Numbered from the stretch's first letter, positions 53,815-63,239 are shown. The stretch is DNA of 64,000 bases from Acidovorax sp. 106 (GCF_003663825.1 NZ_RCCC01000001.1:1124501-1188500); one strand, 5' to 3'. Numbers and translations are program-made. Notes: generated by a model from the letters alone, not told the origin.

Positions 53815-54939
53815 CTAGGGACGAACAGGGGCTGCAGGGCGGCCCATCGCGGCCCCTTGGGGTATCTCCGCAACACCCTCTGCGGCGCTATCAGCCGCGC
53901 TTTCCGCAGCGCTGGGCGTGCCGCACGAAAAGCAGTACCGCGAGAACGCGTTCTTGCGGGTGCTGCAGTGGCCGCAGCGGTCAAACAGGCACAGGCCGCA
54001 GTGGGGGCAGTAGTCGATGGCCTCGTTCTTGAGGTCCACCGCCCGCTCGCAGCCGGGGCACACGCTCTTGCCCAGGCGGGCCATCACCACGTCGTAGCCC
54101 AGTTCTTCGCGGCGCTGGGCATCGGGCAGGGATTCGGCCAGCTTTTGGCGCTCCAGGTAACGGTTCAGCGCCAGGATGGCGTAGCGCCCCACCAGCACCG
54201 TGATGCCAATGCCCACCACATAGCGCACGTAGCCGCCGTAGCTGGGCAGGTAAGGCACCAGCTCCACAAAGAAGGCAAACAGCGCAAAGAAGATGAAGCC
54301 CCACACAAACGGCCAGTAAGTGCCCTTGCGCTTTTTGACGAACAGCCAGCCCGCCGCCACCAACAGTGGCAATGTCAGGGCCAGGCGGTACAAAAACACG
54401 CGCAGCTCTACTTTGCGGCTTTCGGCTTGCATGCGCGCATAGCCCTGGCTCTCCAGATCGCTGAGTTGCCGCTGCGTGGCCGCCGCTGTCTGGCGCGCAT
54501 CGAGTGCAGCCTGCTGCTGGGCTTCTACTGCGCGCAGGGCCTGGCGCTCGGCCTGCTTGAGTTCATCCAGCGTGCGCGTGCGACGGATCACCTCGGGGTC
54601 TTGGTCCGCACGCTCGGTCACGCGGCGGGTGGCCAGCCAGTTGCTAAAGGTCTCCCGCTCGGCCTGGTTGTCGCTCTGCGCCTTGCGGTGTTGCAACTGG
54701 GCCTGCTCCAGCACGGTCTGGGCGTCTTGCTCGGCCTCGCGCTGGGTGCGGATCTTGTCGCGCAGCGCCTGGGCCTGGGCTTTGTCCAGAAAGTCGTCCA
54801 CCTGCAGCGGCCGCTCCACCTTGGGCAAATCGCCCACCACGGTGCCCCCCAGCCCGATCAGAAAGCTGGCAAACACCACGGCCACCAGCCACAGCCCGCG
54901 CCGAAACCACTTCTCTGACAACCGCAAAGACTTGCTCAT
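53815..54939 (-). CDS. coiled-coil membrane protein with C-terminal zinc ribbons
   Basis: 374 residues. One N-terminal span (GLWLVAVVFASFLIGLGG) is followed by a long helical, Gln/Ala/Glu/Arg-rich coiled coil (about 50-185), then three or four spans (185-275). The cytoplasmic end holds Cys pairs CPGC, CPHC, CGHC and CFSC (about 295-345), which should form two zinc ribbons. No named family is recognised. Position before telA suggests a shared envelope-stress role, with the coiled coil in the periplasm and the ribbons in the cytoplasm (inference). Confidence 0.75.
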   Translation of the reverse strand: MSKSLRLSEKWFRRGLWLVAVVFASFLIGLGGTVVGDLPKVERPLQVDDFLDKAQAQALRDKIRTQREAEQDAQTVLEQAQLQHRKAQSDNQAERETFSNWLATRRVTERADQDPEVIRRTRTLDELKQAERQALRAVEAQQQAALDARQTAAATQRQLSDLESQGYARMQAESRKVELRVFLYRLALTLPLLVAAGWLFVKKRKGTYWPFVWGFIFFALFAFFVELVPYLPSYGGYVRYVVGIGITVLVGRYAILALNRYLERQKLAESLPDAQRREELGYDVVMARLGKSVCPGCERAVDLKNEAIDYCPHCGLCLFDRCGHCSTRKNAFSRYCFSCGTPSAAESAADSAAEGVAEIPQGAAMGRPAAPVRP

Positions 54940-54968
54940 GGCACCCTCACTCTTTTTGCTATTTATTT

Positions 54969-55012
54969 AATAGCTTTCAGCGCTTTATTCATAAGAGCTG
55001 GCAGCCATTTTC
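54969..55012. repeat. family 1 AGCGCT palindrome
   Basis: AATAGCTTTCAGCGCTTTAT then TCATAAGAGCTGGCAGCC. It fills the 90-bp gap between the DUF2145 gene and the zinc-ribbon gene. Confidence 0.6.
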
Positions 55013-55029
55013 ACTTCAACTGCATGGCG

Positions 55030-55908
55030 TCAGCGCTTGGCCTGCACACCCACAGGCGCTGCCGCCAGCTGTGTGCGCTGCATCCACGACAGCACCGAAT
55101 CCACCGTCACCGTCTCGATGCGGCCCGCATACCGTTTGTCGCTCGGATGGTCGTCAAACGCGATGTTGGCCGAGCCCACGCGCCCGCCCAGCCGGGTCAG
55201 CGGCCCCAGCTTCAGCGCCGTGGGCTCATAGCCCTTGAAGCGCAGCCACGCCTGGGCCTGCTCGCGGGTGCGCACGGTGGCGGGCTCCATGGCGAAGGCC
55301 AGGGTCTCCAGCGCCCACTGGTTGGACTGCTGGTACTTGGTGCCCCACGCGTAGCTGACCATGCTGTACGGCTGGGCGTGCAGCATGGTGGCGCGGCCGT
55401 TGTCGCTCAGCACCGGCAGCAACTGGGCCTGCACGGCAGGGCTGGGCACGGCCAGCACGGCCTCATAGCGCCACAGGTCGTCCAAAAAGAACTCGCCCAG
55501 GCCCTGGCGGTACACATGGCCCACGGCCGTACCGCATTCGTTGAGCTTGTGCGCCACGCGCCAGGGGCCTTCGGCCGTTTTGTAGGCCCAGCCAAAGTGC
55601 GAGTAGCGCAGGCCGTACTTGCCCAGGTCTTGCCCAGCCCGGCCCACCAGCACCACCGTGGCGCCGCTGCGCTCGTTCTCAGCGTCCAGCGCCTGCGAGG
55701 TTTGCGCCGCCAGCGCCATGCCGCGCTCGATCACCTGGGCGGTGACGGGCTTGCGCTCGTCACAAGCGCGGCCTGCGTGGGCTGGGGCGGCGCCCAGCAG
55801 GGCAGCACCGGCCAGCACCGCCACGCCCCACACAGTGAGGAGACCAGGCAAGGGGTTGCGCTGCGCGGGGGCAGGCATGGGAACGCAAGAAGTAATCATC
55901 GGGATCAT
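55030..55908 (-). CDS. DUF2145 family exported protein
   Basis: 292 residues from the ATG at 55908, 13 bases after the preceding stop. A signal peptide (LLTVWGVAVLAGAALLGAAP, then AHA) is followed by ACDERKPVTAQVIERGMALA and TVVLVGRAGQDLGKYGLRYS, HFGWAYKTAEGPWRVAHKLN and YSMVSYAWGTKYQQSNQWAL, typical of DUF2145. The conserved His, Cys and Asn residues suggest a papain-like or NlpC/P60-type hydrolase core, which is inference. It is second in a minus-strand series leading to telA. Confidence 0.82.
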   Translation of the reverse strand: MIPMITSCVPMPAPAQRNPLPGLLTVWGVAVLAGAALLGAAPAHAGRACDERKPVTAQVIERGMALAAQTSQALDAENERSGATVVLVGRAGQDLGKYGLRYSHFGWAYKTAEGPWRVAHKLNECGTAVGHVYRQGLGEFFLDDLWRYEAVLAVPSPAVQAQLLPVLSDNGRATMLHAQPYSMVSYAWGTKYQQSNQWALETLAFAMEPATVRTREQAQAWLRFKGYEPTALKLGPLTRLGGRVGSANIAFDDHPSDKRYAGRIETVTVDSVLSWMQRTQLAAAPVGVQAKR

Positions 55909-55921
55909 GGTGTGGGGTGCC

Positions 55922-56491
55922 TTACATCCGCTCGTTGTGCAACAGGGCACGGCCGATGGCATTGGGCACAAAGGCCAGTGCCTCGCCCGCCACCGATAGC
56001 ACCACACCAGTGCCGATCACACTGCAGGTCACGGTGGTGCCCACCGCCTGGGCCGAGGCCCCCACCCCGCGCCCGACCACCTCCACGCTGACCCGGGCGC
56101 CGTCAGAGGCCCGCTCCAGCACATACAGCGTGCCAGCGGCAGACGCCTCCACCGACTTCACCACCAGCACGGCGCCCGTCACCGACAGGGCCGCAGGCAC
56201 GGCCACCACGGCCCCGGCCGCTGCCGAAGCCCCCCCAGCCACCGCCACCACCGAGGCCACTGGCAGCAGCGAAAGCACCGCTGACGCCTCGCTGTTCGCG
56301 TGGGCTGGCGCCACGGCCGTTAAAGCCAGTGCGCCCATCGCCCCGGCGGCCAACAGCACACGCGCCAGTGCCTGCTTCCACCGGGGGGCGGCCAAGGATG
56401 GGCTTGTCAGCGCCTGGCGGGGCAGGGCCACAGGGATGGCCTGAGAGACAACATGGCGGCGAAAGAGTCGCATGGGATGGGGGTGCTCCAT
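55922..56491 (-). CDS. exported hydrophobic protein of unknown function
   Basis: About 189 residues from the ATG at 56491; the ATG at 56473 is an alternative. A long N-terminus with a hydrophobic signal (ALARVLLAAGAMGALALTAV, then APAHA) is followed by a Gly/Ala/Val-rich segment (VASVVAVAGGASAAAGAVVA), then GTLYVLERASDGARVSVEVV and SVIGTGVVLSVAGEALAFVP. It ends IGRALLHNERM. It lies directly before the DUF2145 gene, and the two genes seem to travel together. No function is known. Confidence 0.65.
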   Translation of the reverse strand: MEHPHPMRLFRRHVVSQAIPVALPRQALTSPSLAAPRWKQALARVLLAAGAMGALALTAVAPAHANSEASAVLSLLPVASVVAVAGGASAAAGAVVAVPAALSVTGAVLVVKSVEASAAGTLYVLERASDGARVSVEVVGRGVGASAQAVGTTVTCSVIGTGVVLSVAGEALAFVPNAIGRALLHNERM

Positions 56492-56773
56492 GAAGGAGCC
56501 TGGGTTGAACACGGTGCGAATAGTGCCAACTCGTAACTTGCGTGTCTGCATTCGAACGTAACAGTGCCGGCCAGCTGGCCAAAAAGTACCGTTTTTTAGT
56601 ACTTTTTCATCAAATCTGCCCATTTGAGCTACACAAAAGCGCTTCGCTGTCGGCAATACACCTACGCGACAGCCTGGCAACCGGGCTGCCCAGACAATGC
56701 CCGCGAACCCAGTGCGCCCCACGCACCCACCTCCCGTCCAGGCATCGCAGCCCTATTTTTGAACCCCATCGCC

Positions 56774-57970
56774 ATGACCAAAACCTTTGACCTCATCGTC
56801 CACGGCGCCACCGGCTTCACAGGCCGCCTGGTGGTCGAATACCTGCTGCAACGCTACCCCGCAGGCAACGGCCTGCGCTGGGCCATGGGCGGGCGCAATG
56901 CCGACAAGCTCGCTGCCGTGCGCGACGAGCTGGGAGCCCCCGCCGACACCCCACTGGTCGTGACCGACACCGCCAACCCCGCCAGCCTGCAAGCGCTGAT
57001 GCAGGCCACACGCCTAGTGTTGACCACCGTGGGCCCCTACCAGCTCTATGGCAACGAACTGGTGGCCGCCTGCGCCGCCAGCGGCGTGGACTACGTGGAC
57101 CTGTGCGGCGAGCCCGCCTGGATGCGCCAGATGATCGACGCCCACGAAGCCACCGCCCAGGCCAGCGGCGCGCGCATCGTGTTCTCGTGCGGGTTTGACT
57201 CCATCCCGTTCGACCTGGGCGTGTTCCTGCTGCAAAAGGAATTTGCCCAGCGCTTTGGCCATGCCGCACCGCGTGTGCGAGGCCGCGTGCGCAAGATGAA
57301 GGGCACCTTCTCAGGCGGCACTGCCGCCAGCCTCAAAGCCACCATGGCCGCAGCCGCCAGCCAGCCCGGCGTGCTGGAGTTGCTGAAAAACCCGTTCTCG
57401 CTGACCCCAGGGTTCGAGGGCCCACGCCAGCCCTCGGGCCACAAGCCCATGGTGGACGAGGCCCTGGGCACGGTGAACGGCGCGGGCATCTGGGTGGCCC
57501 CGTTTGTGATGGCGGCCATCAACACGCGCAACGTGCACCGCTCCAACCTGCTGCTGCAACACGCCTGGGGCCAGGACTTTGTCTACGACGAAATGCTCAT
57601 CACCGGCCCCGGCGAAAAGGGCGAAGCCATTGCCAACGCGGTGGCGGGCGACAAATCGATGGGCTCCGACCAAGGCCCCCAACCGGGCGAAGGCCCCTCG
57701 CGCGAAGAGCGCGAAAGCGGCTTCTACGACCTGCTCTTTTTGGGCACCGACACCGCAGGCCACACCCTGCGCGTGGGCGTGAAGGGCGACCGCGACCCCG
57801 GCTACGGCTCCACTTCCAAGATGATTGCCGAATCGGCCGTCTGCCTGCTGCAAAACGCCACCGCCACACCCGGCGGCATCTGGACCACGGCGCCCGCGAT
57901 GGGCGATGCGCTGATCGCGCGGCTGCAGGCGAATGCGGGGTTGAGTTTTGGGGTGGAGGGGGCGGCCTGA
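56774..57970 (+). CDS. saccharopine dehydrogenase-like NAD(P)-binding protein
   Basis: 398 residues. FDLIVHGATGFTGRLVVEYL (Rossmann start, residues 5-24), VLTTVGPYQLYGNELVAACA, VDYVDLCGEPAWMRQMIDAH and RIVFSCGFDSIPFDLGVFLL. This is the trans-acting enoyl reductase/saccharopine dehydrogenase group also found in mycobacteria, where members work in lipid synthesis. Lysine breakdown is not supported by neighbours. The ATG at 56774 fits the family start; an upstream extension from 56624 lacks support. Confidence 0.87.
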   Translation: MTKTFDLIVHGATGFTGRLVVEYLLQRYPAGNGLRWAMGGRNADKLAAVRDELGAPADTPLVVTDTANPASLQALMQATRLVLTTVGPYQLYGNELVAACAASGVDYVDLCGEPAWMRQMIDAHEATAQASGARIVFSCGFDSIPFDLGVFLLQKEFAQRFGHAAPRVRGRVRKMKGTFSGGTAASLKATMAAAASQPGVLELLKNPFSLTPGFEGPRQPSGHKPMVDEALGTVNGAGIWVAPFVMAAINTRNVHRSNLLLQHAWGQDFVYDEMLITGPGEKGEAIANAVAGDKSMGSDQGPQPGEGPSREERESGFYDLLFLGTDTAGHTLRVGVKGDRDPGYGSTSKMIAESAVCLLQNATATPGGIWTTAPAMGDALIARLQANAGLSFGVEGAA

Positions 57971-58412
57971 CGAAGTGAGGGGGGCAGCTGGTTCAAACCG
58001 AAACGGGGTTGCCCCGTATCAATGGCCCGAGGACGGCCTACAAAGCGCTATCAAACCAATAGCTTCTTGCGCTTGATTATCTCTGGCTGAATCCGCTTTT
58101 ATTGATCCGGCACGAACCTACTTGAACCGTTCACTGAGCGCAGTCGAAGCGCCGCGCAAGGTTTCGACAAGCTCAACCCGAACGGATACCTCAAGTTCAA
58201 AGAGGCCTGCTCAATAGTTCGATTTTTTGGGAACAGACACTGGAAAATTGAAAGACAAGCCCGAGTCCAGCCCCCCTTTTTGTCCTTGTCGTCTGCGATA
58301 GAAGTGAGCGTCTCTTTCAGAAGATCACCTGCAGCTCACAAACTTCATGCTGACCTCACGCAGCGCCTCAAGACTTGCCGAACTTCACGCTTCGACATCT
58401 TGAAAGGTCACC
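57971..58412. other. intergenic region with two repeats, no gene
   Basis: Contains a family 1 palindrome (58041-58081, CAAAGCGCTATCAAACCAAT then AGCTTCTTGCGC) and a family 3 palindrome (58127-58185, GTCGAAGC ... GTTTCGACAAGCTCAACCCG). The rest shows no gene or recognised site. Confidence 0.6.
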
Positions 58413-59033
58413 ATGATTCTCGCCCTCGGGATAGGGTTCAGTCTGCTCTGCTTGGCCCTCTTTGGGACGGCCGCCTTCTTCCTGGCCAAGGGCCTGGCCC
58501 GTGCGTTGGCCGCCGTGTCCCGCCGGTTCCTTGCATACACACCACCCGTTCCCGCACTGCGTGTTGCCTCCTGGGCCTGCGCCCTGCTCGTGTTGATCCT
58601 GGTGCCCATGAAGGGGTGCAGCCATTGGCAGGCCTCGTTGTATCGCCAGGCGATTCCACCCCAGTTCGGGCCGCTGGAGTTACTGCACCACGATGAGATC
58701 AGCAGCTTCAGAGAAGGCTGTGGATTTGCGATTTTCAGGCTGTCCGACAAAGACCTGGCGCGCCTACGCAACCATGGCCTGGCGCATCTTGAAACCGCCC
58801 GCCTGGGCCGGGATGGCGACCCCTACCACCAGTACAAGCCCTGGAGCGCCACACCCGCGCCAAAAAATGAACACCTGTTTCGTGGTGAGAGCTGCACCGA
58901 CGCGCCGCCCGCTTTGCTCCAGCAAGCACAGCAAGCCGCTGACAAGAAAGGCGCCTTCTTCACCACCGGACATGAGCAGGATCTGGTAGTGGTTCCTGCG
59001 CTGGGAATACTCATCTATTCCTACAACGGGTGA
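58413..59033 (+). CDS. membrane protein of unknown function
   Basis: 206 residues from MILALGIGFSLLCLALFGTA. Two spans (3-27 and 49-66) are followed by a soluble part with PPQFGPLELLHHDEISSFRE, GFAIFRLSDKDLARLRNHGL and an ending VVPALGILIYSYNG. Cys102 (EGCGF) and Cys161 (GESCTDAP) may be paired in the periplasm. The family is not recognised. It stands alone between two repeat-containing gaps. Confidence 0.6.
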   Translation: MILALGIGFSLLCLALFGTAAFFLAKGLARALAAVSRRFLAYTPPVPALRVASWACALLVLILVPMKGCSHWQASLYRQAIPPQFGPLELLHHDEISSFREGCGFAIFRLSDKDLARLRNHGLAHLETARLGRDGDPYHQYKPWSATPAPKNEHLFRGESCTDAPPALLQQAQQAADKKGAFFTTGHEQDLVVVPALGILIYSYNG

Positions 59034-59425
59034 GGGGCTGGAGGTGCGCTTTGCCGCTTCAGCAGGCTGGCATTGGCGCGAGTTCAGTCCTTCATTCCCC
59101 CTGAGAAAAGTAGAGCGTCAAGGCTTGCCTTGTGCCCCTCACCATCACAGGGCTGAGGTCATCGGCCCCAATGCAAGACCCGCAAGCCCCACAAAATTCG
59201 CTATGCAATTAATAGCTGCTTGCGCTTTAAATACGGCATCTACAGCCATTTTTCCCATATATTGCTTTCAACCTCTGTCTTGACAGGTCAAGCCGCAAGA
59301 CCTGCGCCCTGCTGACCGACCAGCAACTTGTCCTGTTCTGACTGAAACTTGGCCGTCAGCGGCATCGCTCAGCCCTGCGCCCACGTACACAATGGCCAAC
59401 CTGCCCTTGCGACCACCACCGCCCC
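59034..59425. other. intergenic region with a family 1 repeat, no gene
   Basis: Family 1 palindrome copy at 59196-59253 (CTATGCAATTAATAGCTGCT then TGCGCTTTAAATACGG) and a short perfect inverted repeat CTTGAC-AG-GTCAAG at 59279-59292. No credible gene. Confidence 0.55.
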
Positions 59426-60340
59426 ATGAACCTCCCTATGCGCCCCCGTGATCTTTGCCTGGCCCTGCTCGTCATCGTGGTGTGGGGGCTGAACTTTGCG
59501 GTCATCAAAGTGGGCTTGAACGGCGTGCCGCCCATGCTGCTGGGCGCGCTGCGTTACCTGCTGGCGGCGTTTCCGGCGCTGCTGTTTGTGCGGCCACCCA
59601 AGGTGCCGCTGCGCCTGTACCTGCTGTACGGCATGACGATGGCGGTAGGCCAGTTTGCGCTGCTGTTCACGGCCATCCACATCGGAATGCCTTCGGGGTT
59701 GGCATCGCTGGTACTGCAGTCGCAGTCGTTCTTTACCCTGCTGCTGGCAGCCTGGTGGCTGCGGGAGAGTTGGCAAGGCAACCAGATGGCTGGACTGGCG
59801 CTGGCCGGGGCCGGGCTGGTGCTGATTGGCAGCGCGCACGGGGCCTCGATGCCGCTGGCGGGGTTTGCGCTCACCGTGGCTGCAGCGGCGCTGTGGGGGT
59901 GCGGCAACATCGCCACGCGGGCGGTGGGGCGCTATGGGCCGATGAACCAGTTTGCGTTCATCGTGTGGTCCAGCCTGGTGGCGCCGCTGCCTTTTTTGGC
60001 GCTGGCGGTGTGGATGGACGGGGCCAGCGCCGTGCTGGCCGCTGTGCAAAACCTCTCGCTCACCTCGCTGGCAGCGGTGGGCTACATCGCCTGGGTCTCG
60101 ACCTTGCTCGGGTTTGGGCTGTGGACTTTCCTCATGTCCCGCTACCCGGTCAACCGCGTGGCCCCCTTCACGCTGCTGGTGCCCGTGGTGGGCCTGACCA
60201 CGGGCTGGTGGGTGTTTGGCGAGCAACTGCTGCACGTGCACTTTGCGGGTGCTGGGCTGCTGATGGCCGGGTTGCTGGTGAATGTGTTTGGAGGCCCCGC
60301 CTGGGCCGCGCTGAAGGGGCGCCTGCGCGCTGCGCCCTGA
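59426..60340 (+). CDS. EamA/DMT-family transporter
   Basis: 304 residues, ten spans in two EamA repeats: LALLVIVVWGLNFAVIKVGL (repeat 1 start), GLASLVLQSQSFFTLLLAAW, ALTVAAAALWGCGNIATRAV (repeat 2 start) and APFTLLVPVVGLTTGWWVFG. It is close to the YdcZ/RhtA/EamA amino-acid and metabolite exporters; EamA exports cysteine pathway metabolites. It converges on the Lrp-type regulator, so co-regulation with acdS is not shown. Confidence 0.9.
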   Translation: MNLPMRPRDLCLALLVIVVWGLNFAVIKVGLNGVPPMLLGALRYLLAAFPALLFVRPPKVPLRLYLLYGMTMAVGQFALLFTAIHIGMPSGLASLVLQSQSFFTLLLAAWWLRESWQGNQMAGLALAGAGLVLIGSAHGASMPLAGFALTVAAAALWGCGNIATRAVGRYGPMNQFAFIVWSSLVAPLPFLALAVWMDGASAVLAAVQNLSLTSLAAVGYIAWVSTLLGFGLWTFLMSRYPVNRVAPFTLLVPVVGLTTGWWVFGEQLLHVHFAGAGLLMAGLLVNVFGGPAWAALKGRLRAAP

Positions 60341-60373
60341 CGGCGCCACTTGGGAGGGTTGGCCGCAGGGGCG

Positions 60374-60901
60374 TTAAAGCGCCAACGGCAGCTCGGTGGA
60401 GGACAACACATTGCGCAGCACCATGAACGAGCGCACCTGCCGCACGCCCGGCAGGTAGATGAGTTGCTCTGCGTGCAGGCGGTTGAAGCTCTCGCTGTCG
60501 CGCGTGCGCACCAGCATGAAGTAGTCGAACTCGCCGGTGACCACATGGCACTCCATGCAGCCCGAGATCTTGATGGCGGCTTTCTCGAACTCTGCGAACG
60601 ACTCGGGCGTGGACCGGTCCAGCACCACACCAATCATCACCAGCATGCCCGCACCCACGGCCTTGGGGTTGAGCAGCGCCACCACCCCATCGATGAGCCC
60701 CAGGCGCTTGAGCCGCTCCACCCGGCGCAGGCAGGCGGGGGCGCTCAGGTGCACTTTCTCGGCCAGGGCCACGTTGGACAAGGACGCATCGCGCTGCAGC
60801 TGGCGCAGGATGGCTTTGTCGGTGCGGTCCAGCTCGGCGGACACATCGGCCTGTTGCACATTCTTGGCACGAACTTTTGTTGCGCACATGGCTGTTTTCA
60901 A
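60374..60901 (-). CDS. acdR: Lrp/AsnC-family regulator of ACC deaminase
   Basis: 175 residues. The helix-turn-helix is LDRTDKAILRQLQRDASLSN then VALAEKVHLSAPACLRRVER; the RAM ligand domain includes GCMECHVVTGEFDYFMLVRT. It is encoded divergently from acdS, 148 bp apart, which is the standard arrangement for AcdR. AcdR activates acdS when ACC is present. Two inverted repeats in the shared region are candidate Lrp sites. The N-terminal 20 residues before LDRTD are longer than in Lrp; the ATG at 60889 would also fit. Confidence 0.88.
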   Translation of the reverse strand: MKTAMCATKVRAKNVQQADVSAELDRTDKAILRQLQRDASLSNVALAEKVHLSAPACLRRVERLKRLGLIDGVVALLNPKAVGAGMLVMIGVVLDRSTPESFAEFEKAAIKISGCMECHVVTGEFDYFMLVRTRDSESFNRLHAEQLIYLPGVRQVRSFMVLRNVLSSTELPLAL

Positions 60902-60906
60902 GAAAT

Positions 60907-60934
60907 TTAGTAATGACTAATTTTCATATGAAAA
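60907..60934. promoter_or_regulatory. candidate AcdR (Lrp-type) binding sites
   Basis: TTAGT-AATG-ACTAA (60907-60920) directly followed by the perfect palindrome TTTTCATATGAAAA (60921-60934). They start six bases from the acdR start codon and 116 bp before acdS. Confidence 0.5.
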
Positions 60935-61049
60935 ACCAAAACACCGAAATTTGGAACAAATTCACAACCCATTGATTCAGGCATTTTTCTACGATGAAGG
61001 CACTGCAAGCCCGCTTGCATACCCCCTCCTTCCATCGACCGGAAACGCC

Positions 61050-62066
61050 ATGAACTTGCAAAAATTCCCCCGCCACCCGCTCACCTTCGGCCCCTCGCCC
61101 ATCACGCCACTGTCGCGCCTGTCGGCCCACCTGGGCGGCAAGGTGCACCTGTATGCCAAGCGCGAGGACTGCAACTCGGGCCTGGCCTTTGGCGGCAACA
61201 AGACGCGCAAGCTCGAATACCTGATCCCCGAGGCGATCGATGGCGGCTACGACACGCTGGTGTCGATTGGCGGTATCCAATCCAACCAGACGCGCCAGGT
61301 GGCCGCCGTGGCCGCCCACCTGGGCATGAAGTGCGTGCTGGTGCAAGAGAACTGGGTGAACTACTCCGACGCGGTGTACGACCGCGTGGGCAACATCGAG
61401 ATGAGCCGCATCATGGGCGCCGATGTGCGCCTGGACGCAGCGGGCTTTGACATTGGCATCCGCCCCAGCTGGGAGCAGGCGATGGAAGATGTGCGCAAGG
61501 CCGGGGGCAAACCCTTCCCGATTCCCGCAGGCTGCTCAGAGCACCCGTACGGAGGCCTGGGCTTTGTAGGCTTTGCCGAAGAAGTGCGCCAGCAAGAAAA
61601 AGAGCTGGGCTTCCAGTTTGACTACATCGTGGTTTGCTCGGTGACCGGCAGCACGCAAGCCGGCATGGTGGTGGGCTTTGCAGCCGATGGCCGCGCGCGC
61701 AAGGTGATCGGCATTGACGCATCGGCCAAGCCAGAACAAACGCACGCACAGATCCTGCGCATCGCACAGAACACCGCCAAGCTCGTGGAGCTGGGCCAGG
61801 AGATCACGGCCGAGGACGTGGTGCTGGACACCCGCTACGGCGGCCCCGAGTACGGCCTGCCCAACGAGGGCACGCTCGAAGCCATTCGCCTGTGCGCCCG
61901 CCAGGAGGGCATGCTGACAGACCCGGTGTACGAAGGCAAGTCCATGCACGGCATGATCGACATGGTGCGCAAGGGCGAGTTTCCCGAAGGCTCGCGCGTG
62001 CTGTATGCCCACCTGGGCGGGGTGCCTGCGCTCAATGCGTACAGCTTCCTGTTCCGCAACGGCTGA
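61050..62066 (+). CDS. acdS: 1-aminocyclopropane-1-carboxylate deaminase
   Basis: 338 residues, exactly the family length. PLP lysine Lys51 ([11 protein letters not shown]), Ser78 ([11 protein letters not shown]), Tyr294-Glu295 ([11 protein letters not shown]) and Leu322 ([13 protein letters not shown]) are all present. Glu295 and Leu322 separate true ACC deaminases from the related D-cysteine desulfhydrases. The enzyme converts ACC, the plant ethylene precursor, to ammonia and 2-oxobutanoate. With acdR it suggests contact with plants. Confidence 0.96.
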   Translation: MNLQKFPRHPLTFGPSPITPLSRLSAHLGGKVHLYAKREDCNSGLAFGGNKTRKLEYLIPEAIDGGYDTLVSIGGIQSNQTRQVAAVAAHLGMKCVLVQENWVNYSDAVYDRVGNIEMSRIMGADVRLDAAGFDIGIRPSWEQAMEDVRKAGGKPFPIPAGCSEHPYGGLGFVGFAEEVRQQEKELGFQFDYIVVCSVTGSTQAGMVVGFAADGRARKVIGIDASAKPEQTHAQILRIAQNTAKLVELGQEITAEDVVLDTRYGGPEYGLPNEGTLEAIRLCARQEGMLTDPVYEGKSMHGMIDMVRKGEFPEGSRVLYAHLGGVPALNAYSFLFRNG

Positions 62067-62082
62067 GCCTGCCGCGGGCTGA

Positions 62083-62110
62083 ACAGGCACGCCTTGCGCG
62101 TGCCTGTTTC
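62083..62110. terminator. intrinsic terminator after acdS
   Basis: AACAGGCACGC-CTTGC-GCGTGCCTGTTT: an 11-bp stem with a 5-nt loop and a short T end, between acdS and the Bug gene. Confidence 0.7.
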
Positions 62111-62179
62111 ACAGCGACCCACAGCACCGCCCCGACGGGAGCGGCCATCGCATTCCAACACTTGAATGGGAGTAGTGAC

Positions 62180-63172
62180 ATGGCAAAGGCAATAACGCGC
62201 AGGGGCACCTGTGCAGTGATAGCGGCAACGGCACTGGCAGGCTGCCTCACATATCCCGCAGCATACGCCCAAAGCTACCCGGACAAGCCTGTGCAGCTGG
62301 TGGTTCCCTTCCCACCCGGCGGTGCGGTGGACATGGTGGCCCGGCTTATCAACAAGCGGCTGGGGGAGCATTTGGGCCAGCCCATCGTGATCGAGAACAA
62401 AGGCGGCGCAGGCACCATTGTGGGGGCCTCATTTGTGGCCAATGCGCCTGCCGACGGCTACACGCTGCTGATCAGCTCGGGCTCCACCTTTACCGCCAAC
62501 CCGGCGCTCAACCCCAAGCTGCCCTACGACCCGGTCAAGAGCTACGAACCCATTGGCATGACTGCGCGAGTGCCCCTGGTGCTGCTGGCGCACAAGGATG
62601 TTCCGATCCACACCCTGCAGCAGCTCAATGCCGCCGTGCGTGCCAACCCCGACAAGTATGTGTATGGCTCATTTGGCAACGGCACCACCGGGCACTTTGC
62701 CGCAGAGCTGGTGTGGCGGGCCCTGGGCATCAAGCTGACGCATGTGCCCTACAAAGGCAGTGCCCCGGCCATGAGCGACCTGATCGGTGGGCAGATTCCG
62801 TTTTCCATCGACACCGTGGCCGCAGCGCTACCGCAGATCAAAAGCGGAAAGATCAAGGCCATTGCCGTGACCGGTGCCACCCGTGCCACACAGTTGCCCG
62901 ACGTGCCCACCGTGGCAGAGGCCGGGCATCCAGGCTTCTCGGCAGACTCCTGGCTGGCCATCGTGGCACCGCGCGGCCTGCCTGCCCCTGCGAGGGCCAA
63001 GCTGCAAAAAGCCCTGTCGGAAACCATGGCAGACGCTGAAGTGCGCAGCAAGCTGGGCGCCAGTGGCCTGGAGCCCGCTTATGCACCCGCGGCCACCGTG
63101 GCTGCGCGGATTGACGAAGAACTGCCGCGCATGCGGGCCATAGCCCAGAGCGCCAACATCCGCGCTGAATAA
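62180..63172 (+). CDS. Bug-family tripartite tricarboxylate transporter substrate-binding protein
   Basis: 330 residues from MAKAITRRGTCAVIAATALA. The signal peptide has AGC near residue 22 (TALAGCLTYPAAYAQ), which could be read as a lipobox, though cleavage after AYAQ is equally possible. VQLVVPFPPGGAVDMVARLI and IVIENKGGAGTIVGASFVAN are the ligand loops and LTHVPYKGSAPAMSDLIGGQ follows. A terminator separates it from acdS, so it is an independent unit. No TctA/B genes are near. Confidence 0.9.
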   Translation: MAKAITRRGTCAVIAATALAGCLTYPAAYAQSYPDKPVQLVVPFPPGGAVDMVARLINKRLGEHLGQPIVIENKGGAGTIVGASFVANAPADGYTLLISSGSTFTANPALNPKLPYDPVKSYEPIGMTARVPLVLLAHKDVPIHTLQQLNAAVRANPDKYVYGSFGNGTTGHFAAELVWRALGIKLTHVPYKGSAPAMSDLIGGQIPFSIDTVAAALPQIKSGKIKAIAVTGATRATQLPDVPTVAEAGHPGFSADSWLAIVAPRGLPAPARAKLQKALSETMADAEVRSKLGASGLEPAYAPAATVAARIDEELPRMRAIAQSANIRAE

Positions 63173-63239
63173 GGCGGGCACTGCCTGAACACGGAGCACG
63201 GGGGAACGCCCCTGTGCCCTCCTCCCTATTTCGGGCAGC

